Positions 1 to 13,300 of a stretch of DNA of 64,000 bases are shown here, piece after piece. How positions within the stretch are numbered: the stretch's first letter is position 1; each line of letters begins with the position of its first letter. The stretch spans positions 23,502,719 to 23,566,718 of the forward strand of contig NC_054882.1 of assembly GCF_018320785.1 (NCBI RefSeq). The letters are read 5' to 3'. Source of the DNA: Cheilinus undulatus (lineage: Eukaryota; Chordata; Actinopteri; Labriformes; Labridae). The position numbers were made by a program, and so were the translations under genes. The notes beneath the pieces were generated by a model that was given only the letters and a program-made list of their open reading frames with translations, did no database searches and was not told the DNA's origin.

Positions 1-356
1 AAGACAGTGAGTAACTGCTGTTAGCATTGGCATCGAGCTAGTGTATCATTGATCATATTGTTTGGAAAGACAAACGAATACATCATAAATAAATAAAGTA
101 TGTTTGCTTGCAGACTTCTTCTGGATGTCATAAATCCCCACCCTCCTTTTTCCAATGTCATCACATTGATTAACTGATTGTGAACTCGTGTAGTCCGTCT
201 TGTCTGGCGGCTAAATTACAACACAAATTTATGGTTCTGTGATTGAAATAATCTGGCATAGCACCATTGTAGCAGGAAAAAAATGTAGCCTAACCTTGGC
301 ACTGTATTAAACTTTTACCAAGCATAGTGCAGGATTTACTCAATTTTAAATTTTAC

Positions 357-3300
357 CTTGATGCAGGAAAACTTGGCCTGAAGGAGTTTTGTCCCCCACC
401 CAAATGTTTGCAGCCTGCACCACTGTCACCTGCACATACAACAAGGTCTCAGAAAAAAAAATGCCAAACAAAAGATGACACACCAGCAATCTGCAACAAA
501 ATGTTAGTGATAAATGCCCTGAACTTTGCAAAAGATTAAGCATTGTGAAAACACACTTCTTGGATCATGGTTATTTATTTAAAACAGCAGAGGTGTAAAC
601 AAGTTTGAAGTGAGCATAATGAAATAAAGTCAAAAAAAGGACACTATCATTCTTAAATTATCACCTTATCTTGCAAAGAAGTTCACACACCTGCATTTAT
701 TAAGCGTCGTTTGTGTGGAGGCAGTGTAACTGGAAGCAAGAACTTATTCATAGGCTAGACTTGATTTAAAAGTAAAACAGGAACAAGTGGAGTCGCTGCA
801 TGTGACTAAATGTCACACAAAATTGCAGTCTGACTTACCAGAAGCAAAGAGCAGAGAGATTCCTCTGACGCCTGCCTTCATGAACTCTGTGTTGATTCGC
901 ATCATGTACGCAGTGGACAGGCTGTCTTCGTCGTCTCCGTAGCTGATGGTGTGAACCCAGGGCAGATCTGACATGTTGCTGAGCAAAACCATCCACTGGA
1001 GGAACGGCTCCTGAGACTCATGGCGACCTAAAGGACGATGAAGGAATGTGATGAGTCTTTTAACAATGATTCTGTATGACAATATTGGTAGTTTTGTTTT
1101 ATTTTATAATCCCATTGCATGACCTTCTCAGCAGCTCAACATCTGATATGTTCATACTTCTTTAATTAGCAACACTTCAATGTGATTATGGTTACAGTTT
1201 CTATAACAAACAAATACATCTAAACTTTAAACATTTTAGTATTTTTAATCCTCTAAGCCAAAGCAGGCACACACCTGGATTGGTGAAAAACCAGGTAGGG
1301 ATGTTTGCCCCTGTGCTCATGATGTACTCTATATCCAAACTGGCCTCCAGACCAGCCTTCCCTGAACCCTGAGTGCCAACGACGCGGTCCACCTGGGAGA
1401 GATGCTGGAAGCTCCGACCATACAAGCTCATGAACTCAGCCAGGTCTGCAGGGCTGTAGTACTGCTCAAGGAACTACAAGACAAAACAGCTACCCTGAGT
1501 GAAAAAGTACAACAAGTTATGGTGGAATTACTAGTTCCAACCAAAGTCAGTCAGATGAAATTATGGCGCCATTATAGGTCTACAGAGATGTATCAGTATC
1601 GTAGTGAATGTTTTTAACATGCATTTTGATGAAATATATAACTCAGAATAATCTGTTTAAGAAGTAGCCTCTCACAGTCCTTTGTGTAGCCCTTAAAGAT
1701 GCAAGATAGACAAAACATCTACTGTATGTCAATAATTGTTGAACTTTTACCCTCCAATACTGGTACATCAGTCTCAAAAATTCACCATCACGTAGGCAGT
1801 CAAACTTGTCTGCTAATGCACACGAGTCTCCGCTGCACCAATTTAGCATTTCAATGACACTTATTCTGGCATGGTCGCACCTGAGCCACAGCCTGGCTGT
1901 TGTTTTTAGCTTTTCCCACATCAGCTGCTGTCAAGTTGTAGTGGCCCCTTAAGATGGCAGGAGTCACTCCTAAGTGCAGGCCCGGCTTTGACTCTTTATG
2001 CATCCTTCCTCTGGTGAGGTCCTGCCTTTTAGGAGGGAGGCGATGAAGCCCTCCAACTGTGGAGGTAAATAAATGTTTGGTTTTTTTTCAATCTTTTCAG
2101 CCTTGTGAGTGTAAATCCCATTAAAGGTAAGCACAAATAACAAATAAAAACAACATTTTAAAGTAAATGGAATAGTTCTCACCAAAGTCCAGATGCTGGT
2201 GAACTTCATCAGGAACAGAGTATGGAGCCGAAGACCTCACTATAGTTTGGCCGTGTCTGGTGTAACGGTGGAACTTGCTACCTGAGAGAAGTGTCTCTGC
2301 GATCCTTAAAACACCAAAAGACAGACAACCAGAGCCTGAATTTCTAGAAATCCACTGGTCTACAAACGGGTATAAGAACGGAGAACATTATTGTCTTGTT
2401 AACAAAACTAAACCAACTCCTGTAATTAACTGCACAAGGGCAGCTGCTCCACTGCTATCTGTAAAGTAATTCAGTTATCAGGGTAATTTTGAATGAGGTG
2501 TTTCTCTCTCATAAGGTTGACCTAGATTTGTGAATTTTAAAAGCCTGTAGCTGAAAGTAAACTTGATTTTAGCCAATAACCACAGAAGAGGAACAGCCTC
2601 ATGAGATGAGAGTGTGGTCTTAGCATGATTCACACACAGTGGGAGCCAAGACAAAAAAAGCAAGTTTTCTGACCTAACTGTGTTGAGCACAAGCAAGAAT
2701 AATTGTCAAGTAAGCAGTATGGATGTAACTTTTTAAAAATCTGCTTACTCTGCAGTCATGGTGCACTGTAAAAAGTCCTGAGTGTGAACAGTGAGGCAGT
2801 TTGTAATCCCATGACTCTGCAACCAATGACGAACCACCTTCTGGGTCAGGTCAGACGGGCGCACAAGCGCAGAAACTTCCTCCATGGTGAGGTGTTTACC
2901 TGAGGACAATAATACAACCCTTATCAAGGTCTTATCCCTGTTTTAGACGGTTTTTAGTCTACCAGGTCAAAACAAGTGAGGTTACATTCCTGTGATTCAG
3001 CACAGTACAAGGAAGAGAATAAAAGTGGGAGTGTAACAAGCATGTGAAACTTATTTTTTACTTGATGAAAACGAGAAAAAATCTGATCAAGCCATACCAT
3101 ATTGTGCTGAGTCAGGGTCTGACACCAGTCTGAGTGTTTCCTCCAGCAGGTCAGTGTTTTGCTGTTTCAGGGCGAAGGTGAGCTGCAGCTCCTCTCTGGG
3201 TTCAACCCGGCCAACATGGGTCCAGTCCTCTGGTATCCTGAGGGTTTGAACTGTCTTTACTGCAACATGTATGGCTTCCAACAAACCCTTCCCTTTTAAT

Positions 3301-4404
3301 TTAAAAATTGTTAACTGGTTTCTTGTGAGTCTGCAGATTTTTGCAGAACCGACAGATTTTTATATAAAACTTGGCTTGATTTTCTACCATTTATTGCTGT
3401 TCATTTTGTGTCATTTTTGTGCTTTTATACCTCATATATGTTGTTTCTGTATTTTATTTCAAGCCTCTATACCACTGTAGTCAACTGAGTTTTTTTTAAA
3501 TGCACTCTATAAATAAACTCTTACATGACCTGATAAAAAACATCAGTGTGGATCAATCAGTTTAACACAACTGTTTGTCGATTCATTTGCAGTTATTTCT
3601 GTCAGAAATAAATGATGGCCTTCAAAAGCTCTCAAAACCAAATTGAAATGTCCAGAATGATAACACCAAAATCTAAGGAAAATAACTTTGGACTAATGCT
3701 TGACCAAAAAGTTACAAAGAAGCTTCAGAGCAACTCACAAACAAGGCACCTTAAAAGGAAACTGTCCAAGATTTCCCCTTTTATAAAGGCAAATAAGCTC
3801 TGTGTATTGCAGAATGTAAATACATACAAAAAGATGCTAGTACGATTTATTTATTATTAAAGTGAATCTGCTTACAGGACATCTTGGTCATATTCCAGAT
3901 ATCCACTCCACACCGATGAGCTAAATATCAAGGAGAGGGAGAAGGTCAGCCTGGTGGAACAAGAAACAGCAGACGGAGAAATATTACAGAATATAATTTA
4001 CAATCGCAGATGTTAAATTAAGCAAACATGTAGCCGCCAAATAAACAAAACACACACTTACATCAGTAAAATATTTCATGGTGACAAAGAAAGAGTCAGT
4101 GCGACTTAGCTTAGCATTAGGACAGATTATAGGCGTCACTGAATACGCAAGTTTATACAAAACCAGTCGGAAAACACTACCTTTACTGCACAAACACGCT
4201 TTATTTACAGTATTCTCAACTTCCTATCATGCTAGCTGTCAGCTAACTAGGTCATAACAGGCAGCAAGAAACAAAAAATACAAACAAGGAACGAAAAATT
4301 ACAAGTAACGTTATAAAAGGGGTTGCATTATCCAATATCTGCCTTCCCTTGTCGCCTAAATATTCATATAAACAACCATGACTGGAAACTCACAGTGTAT
4401 TCAT
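357..4404 (-). CDS. tpp1: Tripeptidyl-peptidase 1 (partial, C-terminal half off the left edge)
   Basis: Lysosomal serine protease of the sedolisin (S53) family that removes tripeptides from protein N termini. Deduced coding exons, 5' to 3': 4394-4404, 3876-3950, 3098-3237, 2749-2899, 2183-2304, 1881-2056, 1275-1473, 839-1027, 357-429. Phases agree throughout and give 378 codons. The ATG at 4404 opens a hydrophobic signal peptide ([12 protein letters not shown]), then the prodomain. The mature enzyme should start near residue 193, at LHLGVTP. The S53 residues Glu268 and Asp272 ([10 protein letters not shown]) and oxyanion Asp356 (GDSGAGC) are present, each four below human numbering (272, 276, 360). 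The catalytic Ser (SGTSAS region) and stop codon lie beyond position 1. The match to TPP1 is clear; exon edges are by-eye calls. Bases 1-356 read as intron, with no coding signal seen. Confidence 0.95.
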
Positions 4405-4459
4405 CGTGTCTCCATTCAGTGATCCAAACTCTGCTCTGCTCTGAGAGGACAGACGACGC

Positions 4460-4499
4460 TATATAGAAACCGAGGTCACGTGACACTGGTTCACGTGAC
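4460..4499 (-). promoter_or_regulatory. TPP1 proximal promoter with TATA-like box and two CLEAR-type E-boxes
   Basis: A perfect palindrome GTCACGTGAC lies at 4475-4484 and TCACGTGA at 4491-4498, 71-95 bp upstream of the TPP1 start codon. A TATA-like CTATATAG sits at 4460-4467. GTCACGTGAC is the established CLEAR consensus bound by TFEB/TFE3 at lysosomal genes. The function is inferred from the motif, its position and the identity of the gene. Confidence 0.7.
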
Positions 4500-4684
4500 T
4501 TTGTTTTTCAAATGCAGTTGGGTTCACCTGAGTGTCCTAAACTTCTTTTCGGACTTTTTCTTTTACAGTCTATGGTCCTAAAGCAGTGATTCTGGTCCTC
4601 AGCCTTTCCCCCCCCTACTCGTAATGAACGCTTAGAGTACGGAAGGGGATTAGGGACACAGGCGAAGGAACAAATTATGCTGGG

Positions 4685-4800
4685 TACTTTGAGTTTAAAG
4701 TAGAAATGTTTAGAATAAGGTCGAAATTTCGAGAATAAAGTTGGAATACAATTTCGAGAAAAAAAGGTCGACATGACGAGAAAAAGGTAGAAAGTTACTC
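4685..4800. repeat. Degenerate short-period repeat (TCGAGAATAAAGT-like units)
   Basis: Repeated variants of AATTTCGAGAATAAAGT and GTCGACATGACGAGAA follow one another. They resemble the short-period arrays scattered through teleost genomes. A similar array of TCTCATAATT units lies at 63640-63740. The family is not assigned. Confidence 0.45.
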
Positions 4801-5949
4801 TGACAAACAGCTGATGGGTTAAGCTTTTATATGCATCCCCTATGGCAGAGATCATCAACTGGAGGCCCAGGGGCCACAGCAGGCCCGCCACAGTTTCCTA
4901 TCCGGCCTCAGAAGATTATCAAAATCAGAAAATGTGCAGAGGATGTTGTATTTAGGTTTTGTTGTTTGACAATATCCCCATCGACTTTAAAACTGTGGCT
5001 TAATATCTGATCCATTTTACAGAAATCCATCCTTAAGTCATTAGAAGTGAATATAATGCATGATAAACACATACACATATTACACTGCTCTTGATTAAAG
5101 CTGACATTTTTAACGTCAACTCTCCACTTTAGGCACTTTAAGATTTTAATTTTTCCTGCTAGAGAGTCACAACAAAAGACCAGTTTCCTGCCATTTTTTC
5201 TAACCAATCATAAATCAGAATTTTAGCATACAACCCAAGCGGCAACCTTCGGCCCTGAAAAATGAAGCCAATGCAGAAGTGCAAAAAATTGCTATATAGC
5301 GAGTGTCCACTTGAGGCTGGCTGCAGGAACACAGCAAGTCCCATCTGGACACATTAAACTGCCAGTGTTTACACTAGAAATAAACTGGTTTACAGCCTGG
5401 TTCAAAACACCAAACGTGTCTCATTAGCTGGTGTCTTATTGTGCTCCCACTTTACAGGGGTGAATTTTTTTGTTAGGATTTAGGATGAAAGCTGATTGCC
5501 GAGTCTCATTTGATTGACAGATAGCTCAGCAGGCAGAGGCTCCATTTATGTCAACCGGAATGCTAGCTAACAGCCTCCACAGATTGGCTTCAAGAGCCAT
5601 TTGAGTCCGACTATTGTAAGCAGATGACTGACGTCACACGGGGTTTGTCCAGTTCTTTCTAGTCTGTGATACAGCCTAGTGATGACATGCCAGCCCCAGA
5701 AATTTATACCTAAATTTTGCAATCACCCCCTAGTGGCAGTTGTTGTTTAGGCAGTTGGGACTGATCCCACTGCTAAAGGCAAAATGATTTGTTTTTTGAA
5801 AAACCACAAATAATTTTTAAAAAATATGTCAATTGAACCAAAATATTAATTCAATTTTAGTTTTTGTGAAGTCCGGCTTCTTGAGCATCTTCCAAGAAAA
5901 TAGCTGGCCCTTGTACAAATGTAGTTGTTGACCCCTGACCTATGGCCTC

Positions 5950-6560
5950 ATCCTTACTAACCAATTAATGTTTGACCATTTCCACTCAGGTAGAGGCACA
6001 AGACAGGGATGCCTTCTGAGCCCGTAGGTATTCACCCTTACTCTCGAAATAACCTTTAGACAGAATGAGATACAGGGAATTGTGGGAGGGGGGGCACACA
6101 CACACACACATAGACTGTCTCTATGCAGATGATCTCCTCTCTATGTTACCAACCCTGATACTACTTTACCTCATGTCTTTTCCTTACTTAGTGCTTTTGG
6201 AGTTATCTCAGGCTACAAGTTTAATTTACGGAAAAATATTTAACTTCAAATTAGATTGTGCATAATGGGCTTTCCTCTCCTAACTTTCAATTCTGCTAAT
6301 GGGCTGCTAACTTTAGCTACATGTCTCTGGCTACTTCCCCCGATTATGTGAATCGGCCTGAATGGGTTAACACTGAGGCTTCACCGTACCGTCCCTTCTC
6401 TTTATCAGCTCTCTTAGGGGCATTGCTCCTGCATCCAGTCCCTGTTCCCAAACACTATGTGGTTGTATGGCATTGGTTAAAGATTTTGAAACAGTTTAAA
6501 TAGTCCCTTGGTGTGCAGGGCGTTTCTCTCTGTATATAGCACAGCAGAGGATTACCAGGC
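5950..6560 (+). mobile_element. Decayed L1/Tx1-type LINE reverse-transcriptase fragment
   Basis: Conceptual reading gives reverse-transcriptase blocks in three different frames: RGTRQGCLLSP near 5985-6020, the catalytic LYADD near 6120-6135, then SLLSAFGVISGYKFNLRKN near 6190-6238. An in-frame TAG follows the first block, and a G-run plus CA-repeat (about 6088-6110) separates it from YADD. The element is an inactive fossil. The L1/Tx1 assignment rests on the block spacing and the ISGYKFN motif. Both ends are uncertain. Confidence 0.7.
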
Positions 6561-6814
6561 CCAGCAATATGATCATCTCTCTTTGTTCTTCTTCCCACTT
6601 CCCTTTAACAGTAAAAGTTTTACCAAAACTCTGGCAGTGATACAAGGCAATACAAATTAGCGTGCAGAAAATATAACCCTCATCATTGATGGGTTTGTCT
6701 GCTTTTGTAGGTTATAAAGAGGTGTCAGTATTATTTTCAGTCAGATTCACAGCTAGATTCTGACAACTCAAAAACTTTCTCAGATGTACTTTACAGAAAA
6801 TCTAGAAACAATAA

Positions 6815-7315
6815 AAACTTCTGTGATCACATCTTTATTTTTTGAGCTTTTCTTTTGAAGCACTAGCATTTTAATGCTTACAAGGAAAAACAGTTCATAT
6901 GAAGATACTATGTACACCTTAAACCATGAGAAATGATTTCATAATGTTTATTTAAAGTATAGTTTTGAATCTTGGGACCAGAACTTAAACAGAAACTATA
7001 TTTACAGTAACATACTTGGATAAAGTAGAGTAAGTCTACTTTAGTCAGCATACATGTCTCAAAATTGAACAGAAAAAATCCAACCATATACCAAACTAAA
7101 ATGCCACAAATTTATACATAATATACACTCACCAGCTTTTCTGACCATTAGAACTATCTCTCACTTGGAGTTAAAGACAAGCAAAAAACACCCCATTCTG
7201 ATTAAAAATAGTGTTCGTAAACAAGAAAAATACCACATCTCTCATCTGTTCCAGTGATTTTAATCCAAGGGAGCATTTTAAGATTTATTTTTTACACATT
7301 TTTGGTTGCGTTGAA
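6815..7315 (-). other. mis18bp1: Likely 3' UTR of MIS18BP1
   Basis: This AT-rich stretch follows the MIS18BP1 stop codon (7316-7318). A minus-strand AATAAA occurs at 6834-6839, giving a 3' UTR of about 500 nt. Other TTTATT-type signals nearby (around 6940) could give shorter forms. Confidence 0.5.
6834..6839 (-). terminator. Candidate poly(A) signal of MIS18BP1
   Basis: The plus strand reads TTTATT, so the minus strand carries AATAAA about 480 nt after the MIS18BP1 stop codon. Assigned by position only. Confidence 0.45.
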
Positions 7316-10300
7316 TCAGTTGTCTGAAAAGTAAAAATCCTCTTCCTCTCCGCTATCAGACAGTGCTGCATCGTTTGCCGGAAACATCTCCCAAACGACA
7401 AAGGTGTCATTTTCTAGTAAAAATGAGGAGGAATAAATTCTGTTAAGTGACAAAACTCATGTGGGTTCAGAAATAAATTCTTTCAATCACAGGTTTTAAA
7501 ATGTATTTGACCAGTTTTCTACCATGGTTTTCCTAATAAGGTAGTAAATAAAAAAGAATGCTAATCTTCCAAGGACATTGGTTCGGATTTTTATACTATT
7601 AAGTATTTCCTTTTTTACGTGTCAGCATGGATTAATTTCATACCTGTGTTACCACATCTCTTCATGGTTCGCTTAGCAGATGGTGTGAGGATCTGAAAGA
7701 AGCAAAGAGGAGAAATGTTTTCATAATAATGAGAAATCTAAGGTATGTGCCCAGAAAACCCTTGTAAATAGTTACCTTAGCAGAAGGAGCCTGTTTGCAA
7801 ACATTATATTGATTTTTTCTCATCCTCTTCTGGAGTTGGTACGTGTACTTGTCATCATTGCTCCTTAGAATAAATAAAGAAGGCAAGTTAGTCATTATCT
7901 GCAATTAAAATCTTAAGCCCAGTTCTTTTCTGTGATAAAATCTTAAATCACTATAAAATGAGTGACTCACTTTAAGTGATTTATTTTTTAAGTTACTGCC
8001 CATACATCTGTCCTTATAAAGACAGCAGTCTGCATATTCACTGATGCACACAGGGCAGTCACAGAGACATCTCCACTTCCCAGAGTTCACAGTTTGGCAG
8101 ATTACATGTTTTTGCCATGAATTTCTTTTTTCTCCGTCTTTATCATCACGTAATAAAAAACATGAGGCTGCATGAGGGTGGTTCATTTCCAACAATTCCT
8201 TTTAATAAAGATACTGCCATGCATGTTTCTTGCCATCACCATCATAGCATTAACCTGACACATCAGATCAAATTGATGGCAAGGTCGGTTGGAAGACATG
8301 CAAAAACATCTTCTCTGCCAAGACAAGCTGTTGGTTTGGCTCGTTGAGCTTGTTTAAAAAAAAAATAAAGTGGTCCTGCTCCGTTTAAACTGACACTTTC
8401 CCACAGCACATCCAGGCAAACAGCTACTACAGCAGCAGCCATCGGATACACCTGCAAATCCCATCGCAAACCCACACTGAAGCAGAACAGGAGAAGAGTG
8501 CAAACATCTTTTCTGTCATTGAAAGTTGTTAGTGTTGCTCTCTGCCCTTGTTTCAGAAATGACGTCCAGTTCTGACAAGAACTACCACTGTAGGTACGTC
8601 CAAGCTAATCACTTCATTAGCAGGCACTATATACACAGCCACTCACACAACAACTAACCCTTTCTCATGTTCATATGAATCACAAACTCATGCCAAAGCA
8701 GGTTTAGAGAAGAGCGAAAAACAGCTTTCATATCATGAAAAGCTTTTAGTGTTGTTTTTCATTTTTATTTCCTTCAGAAATGTGGTCCAGTTCTAGTAAA
8801 ACTGATGCTGTGCTAAAGCTACAGTACCAGTCACAAGTTTGGACACACCTTTTAATTCAAAGGTTTTCTTTATTTTTATTTTCTACAATGTAGGTTAATA
8901 TTGAAGACATCAAAACTACGAAAAAACACGTATGGAATTATGTAGACAATAAAAAAAATGTTAAACAAACCAGAGTATGTTTTATATTTCAGATTGTTCA
9001 AACTAGCCACATTTTGCTCCGATGACAGCTTGACACACTTCTGTCATTCTCTCAATTAGAGTCACAAGGTAGTCACCTGGAATGGTTTTCAATTAACAGG
9101 TGTGCCTGTTAATTGAAAACCTTTGAATAACAAGGTGTGTCCAGACTTTTGACTGGTACTGTACATCTGAGGTAATCACTGCACAGGAGGTAGACATTGC
9201 AAACAGTTTTCAGAACAACTAAACTGCGTCCATAGCTTTTTCTTCTCGAATGACGCTGATTGGAACAGTGTGACAAACGTTGTGGACTAGAGCTTTTCAA
9301 GATATATTTGCCTGATAACAGACATGGAGTCTGGCAAACCCATCTGCTCTCCAAAGTTATCATAGCATAGCAGCTCAACTTCACTCACATAAATACAACA
9401 ATGCTACACAATCTTCGCCTTGTTACAAGATATATGCTGAAAATAGTTATTTTCCTGCAAACTTTGAAACGGTCTCACTTTGGCTTTAGGGGCTAGATGT
9501 CAAGATAACTCACGTGTTTGGAGAGTCGATCATGTCAGGCCTGACATCCAGACACTGAGGGGTCTTTGCATCAGGGAAACCTGCTGACCCCGGAGTACGG
9601 GGCATCTGGTCTGATGGAGCACAGTCAAGGTCCTCACTTGAACATATAGAGGGCATCTACACATGATGATACACAAAAGCAATGATTCATCATAAAAAAA
9701 GAAAGTCATTGGACTGAGATTATTCAGATTGTTTCTTTTTGGAAAAGCACATTAAAAATAAAACTAAAGAAACAAACCCCAAACTGTTTTTGATGCATGT
9801 ATGCAGAAGTGAAAACATCATCTACATCCTCTCTGGGCATGGACTTCAGGAACTGACGCACCTGCTGCTTTCTCTTCAAGGTTCCCGCACGTGCTGATAT
9901 CAAAGGCACTTCTGTAACAAGATGTTCATGCAAGTTGAACACCGATCATTCAGACATTATGAGCAAGAACTCAAAATGTCTCAGGTTTTAGTTTCTATGC
10001 AGGGAGTTTTCTTTCGTTAACAGTGCCAGACTATTTGAAGCTGGAGGAACTCATCAAGAAGTTAAGTAATAGAACAAAAAATATCAAAAATTCTCAGTTT
10101 GTTGCAGTTAAAAAAAAACTCAATTAATGACATAACGAGGCTAATGAGTTACAGCTGCAATCAAAATTATTCAACCTTTGTTGCAAATCAGGTTTATTGG
10201 GAAATGGTTCAGACTCTCTGCTTTCACAATAAACCTTATTTGCAATGGTGGTTGAATAACTTTGATTGCAACTGTACGAACATGTCTGTATAATGTATAG

Positions 10301-13300
10301 AGTATATTAGCACAACAGAAATAACACCTCCATAAGGTACAACTGTCAATTTTAGTTTTATCCTGAAAACATCCCTGCAGATTAAAGGGCTTTTTAATTG
10401 TACTTAAAAGTTAATTGAGCAAGCTAGGTGTCCACTCCTCTGTCATACAAATTCACTTCTCCTGACATCTTCTCAACTATAAATGTTTGAACCCAAACTG
10501 TTATCAATATCACAAACTTAACAAGACTTAACTTCATCCCTTTTAATCATCACACATGGTTTAGATTTCTCTGATTTTTAAAGGAAAACATGTGGCATCA
10601 AACTTTTGGCTGACTTAAATGGAACTGCACAACATTCATGAATTGCCTCATGTGAGTCAAACCTGGATGCTGTGAAGCTAGATAACAAGTCTCTTCACTG
10701 ATGTTTAAGATGTGTTATCAGATATGTATTTTATATACAGAATATCTATAATTAATAAAGGCTGCATGCTGTAACTTAAGTTATCTGACACTTACCAGTA
10801 GACACTGGTTATTAGAAATTACTGTATAGAAACCCTCTCATGCAGGGCCATCAGTATTTATTTCAACTCTGTTTGATAACAATCTTCCAACTCCTCACAG
10901 GGGCTTTGAAATGCCTTTATTCCAAACTAATACCCAACCCTACCTTGATCTTTTGGTGCTTCCACCTTTTGCTTCGTGGGTTTGTTCTGTTTCTTGGCGG
11001 GAGTCTCAGGAGCAACCTTAGACATGAGCTGCTTGCGACACTCCTCTACAGAACGTGTCCCAACCATCCTCGCCACCTTTGCCCAGTAGCCTGCCATGTT
11101 TTTAGGATAGTAGGACACAGCCCTAGAAAACACAATCGCAGAAATGAAACTAGTTCTGTAGTTCTCTGTTGTTCTGTATGTTAAAAAGAAAAAAATACTC
11201 ACTCCCGTAACTTCGTCAGCTCCACCTCGGTCCACTCAAATTGATCGTCATCTTGAATCTGTGTGTTGCCTTTGTTTCTCTTTTCTTTCTTGTTGATCAC
11301 CTTAGGCTGAGGTTTTGTGGGTGGTGATATCTTGGTGCATTTACTCTGTTTAGGTCTGACTTGTGTTTGTGTGGCATCATTATTTTTTGTTCCTTTGGTT
11401 CTCCTATTAAGCTCCTTCTCACTCTCCTCAAAGGATTCTGCTGACAGACTCGATGAGAGTCTGTTCTGCCTTGGCTTGTTATGATCCTTCCCACCTCTCT
11501 TGTTATTTTCCCTCCTTGTTCTCCTGAAGAGAACCTCGTCATCTGAAGACTGATCATGAGCAGAGGGAGATGCTGAGGATGACAGGATATCCCGTTTGCT
11601 TTTAGAGACTCTGCCTGAATGTTTTGCTGTTCCCTGTGTCTGATTTTTTGACTTCTTTGTTAAATATTTTTCAGGCTCCATTTGCTGGACAGCATCCACA
11701 TACAGCCTCTTCTCTGGAGCTGGACGCCTTCTGCTGGATCTTGTCATTCTGCTGGAGCCCTCGTCAGGGCTGCTTTTTACCTCCACAGGAGGCTCTGGTA
11801 AATACAAGGGCTTCTCTTCAAGATTAACTTTAGCTCTGTTGCTTTTGCTGACTTGGGCCTTGACCCTCCTCTGCGGTGCTGGTTCCTGTTGGTTGCTGGT
11901 CAATTCACTTCTAGACTGATCTGGACACAGAAAACAATCTGTCTGTATTCAACATACTACTTCTCTCTTGATTTTAAGACTACAGCTCCTGATTATCTTT
12001 ACCTCCAGCACATGGGAGGAACACACGGGCAGGTTTCCTTGATGCCCTCGCGGACACTCGTGTACTGACCTCCTGTGAGAAGTAGAGTTTAAACAATCAG
12101 TTGTTTGCACATCATCAAATTAACAGCTCACATCATCTTTAAGTGCTTACAGGGATGCAGATGGAGCTCTCATAACATTCATGGATGGTAACATTCATAT
12201 GTGCATCCAGAATGACTCTCCCGCCTTTCCAGTACTCCAGTGGGGGTTTGATCGTGCGACCACTCCGGGACACTTGATTTGAAGTCACAGGGGCGGGAGG
12301 ACAGGAGGCAGCTGAAGAGAAGAAAAAAATTTTCATGGTAATAAAATCAGCTTTGGTGTAACAATTTGCTGATCTATCCACCTATCGATTTTCTTTCTCT
12401 TCCCAGTGCATGATCCCGGAGTTAACTAGAGATGCGATACTACCTCACAGTACTATAAAAATCAGCGCAAGTAAGGGACAAACCTAACTGATGGGACAAA
12501 AAATAAACCAAAACAATTTCAACCAGCATCACTAACCATTAAACATCAATGCTACTTAATAAAGACCAAACTGTTGAAAACATGATAAAGTGAGAAGGTC
12601 AACGTGGCAAATCATACCAGTTTAGTCTCAGCACTGTAAGCATACGGACACAAATACTTAGTTCAGAGCATCACTGAAGCTGCAGTTGTCATAAACTCAT
12701 TCAAACTAATCACTTCCACCTGGATTTTTGTTTAATATGAGGTTAAAGCTGCTACATTAAGACTTTACAGTGATGTAAATGAATTTAAATTTTTTAAAAA
12801 CAGCTGGCTGAAATGTTTCTCATACTTACGCGTTTTTAGAGGTTTTTGCCTGTGCTGCTTCACAGACACAGAGGAAGTCTCAGATTTTGTCCGTGCCTTG
12901 TTGCCACTCGCTTCACTGTTCCTTGTTGTCCCTCTGCTGCAACAAAATTCAATTCAGCTTATGAGTGAAAGTAGTTTTGACAAACTGAATTCTTTTTTGC
13001 CCCTCTGTTGCAGGTGGCTCAGGAGTGACAGACATGCTCTTACTTTTTTTCTGACAGAAACTTCTCATAAAGTGCCTTCCAGTTTGCAGGAAAACCATCA
13101 ACAAACTTTTTCAAAAACCACTTGGGAAATCCTGCGAGCAGAAAGGGGCAGATAAAGGAAAAGTATTATTAAAATGTAAAATATTTATAAAGCTCTTTAT
13201 CTAGTTTTCTTTATTTCTTTTGCATTTTTATAGATTTCTTAGATGGAAGATATATTACCAGAGTCAGCCTTCAAGTTCATCTTGCCTACCAAGATGTAAA

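Larger units (their letters stand above)
4500..6814. other. Intergenic gap between TPP1 and MIS18BP1
   Basis: No intact gene is visible. The gap holds a C-run near 4606, a short-motif repeat around 4685-4800, unassigned AT-rich sequence at about 4850-5940, and a decayed LINE at about 5950-6560. The ORFs in 4508-5344 resemble no family I know and are interrupted. Confidence 0.6.

Noticed and set aside
1643-1921. 92-codon frame that might be a TPP1 exon
   Set aside because: Only the 1881-2056 part in another frame matches TPP1; the rest of this frame is intronic.
13003-13043. Extension of MIS18BP1 exon 6 (VTPEPPATEGQK-like reading)
   Set aside because: The frame of the exon runs into TAA at the donor, and using GTAAGAG at 13043 gives continuous phase with the next exon.
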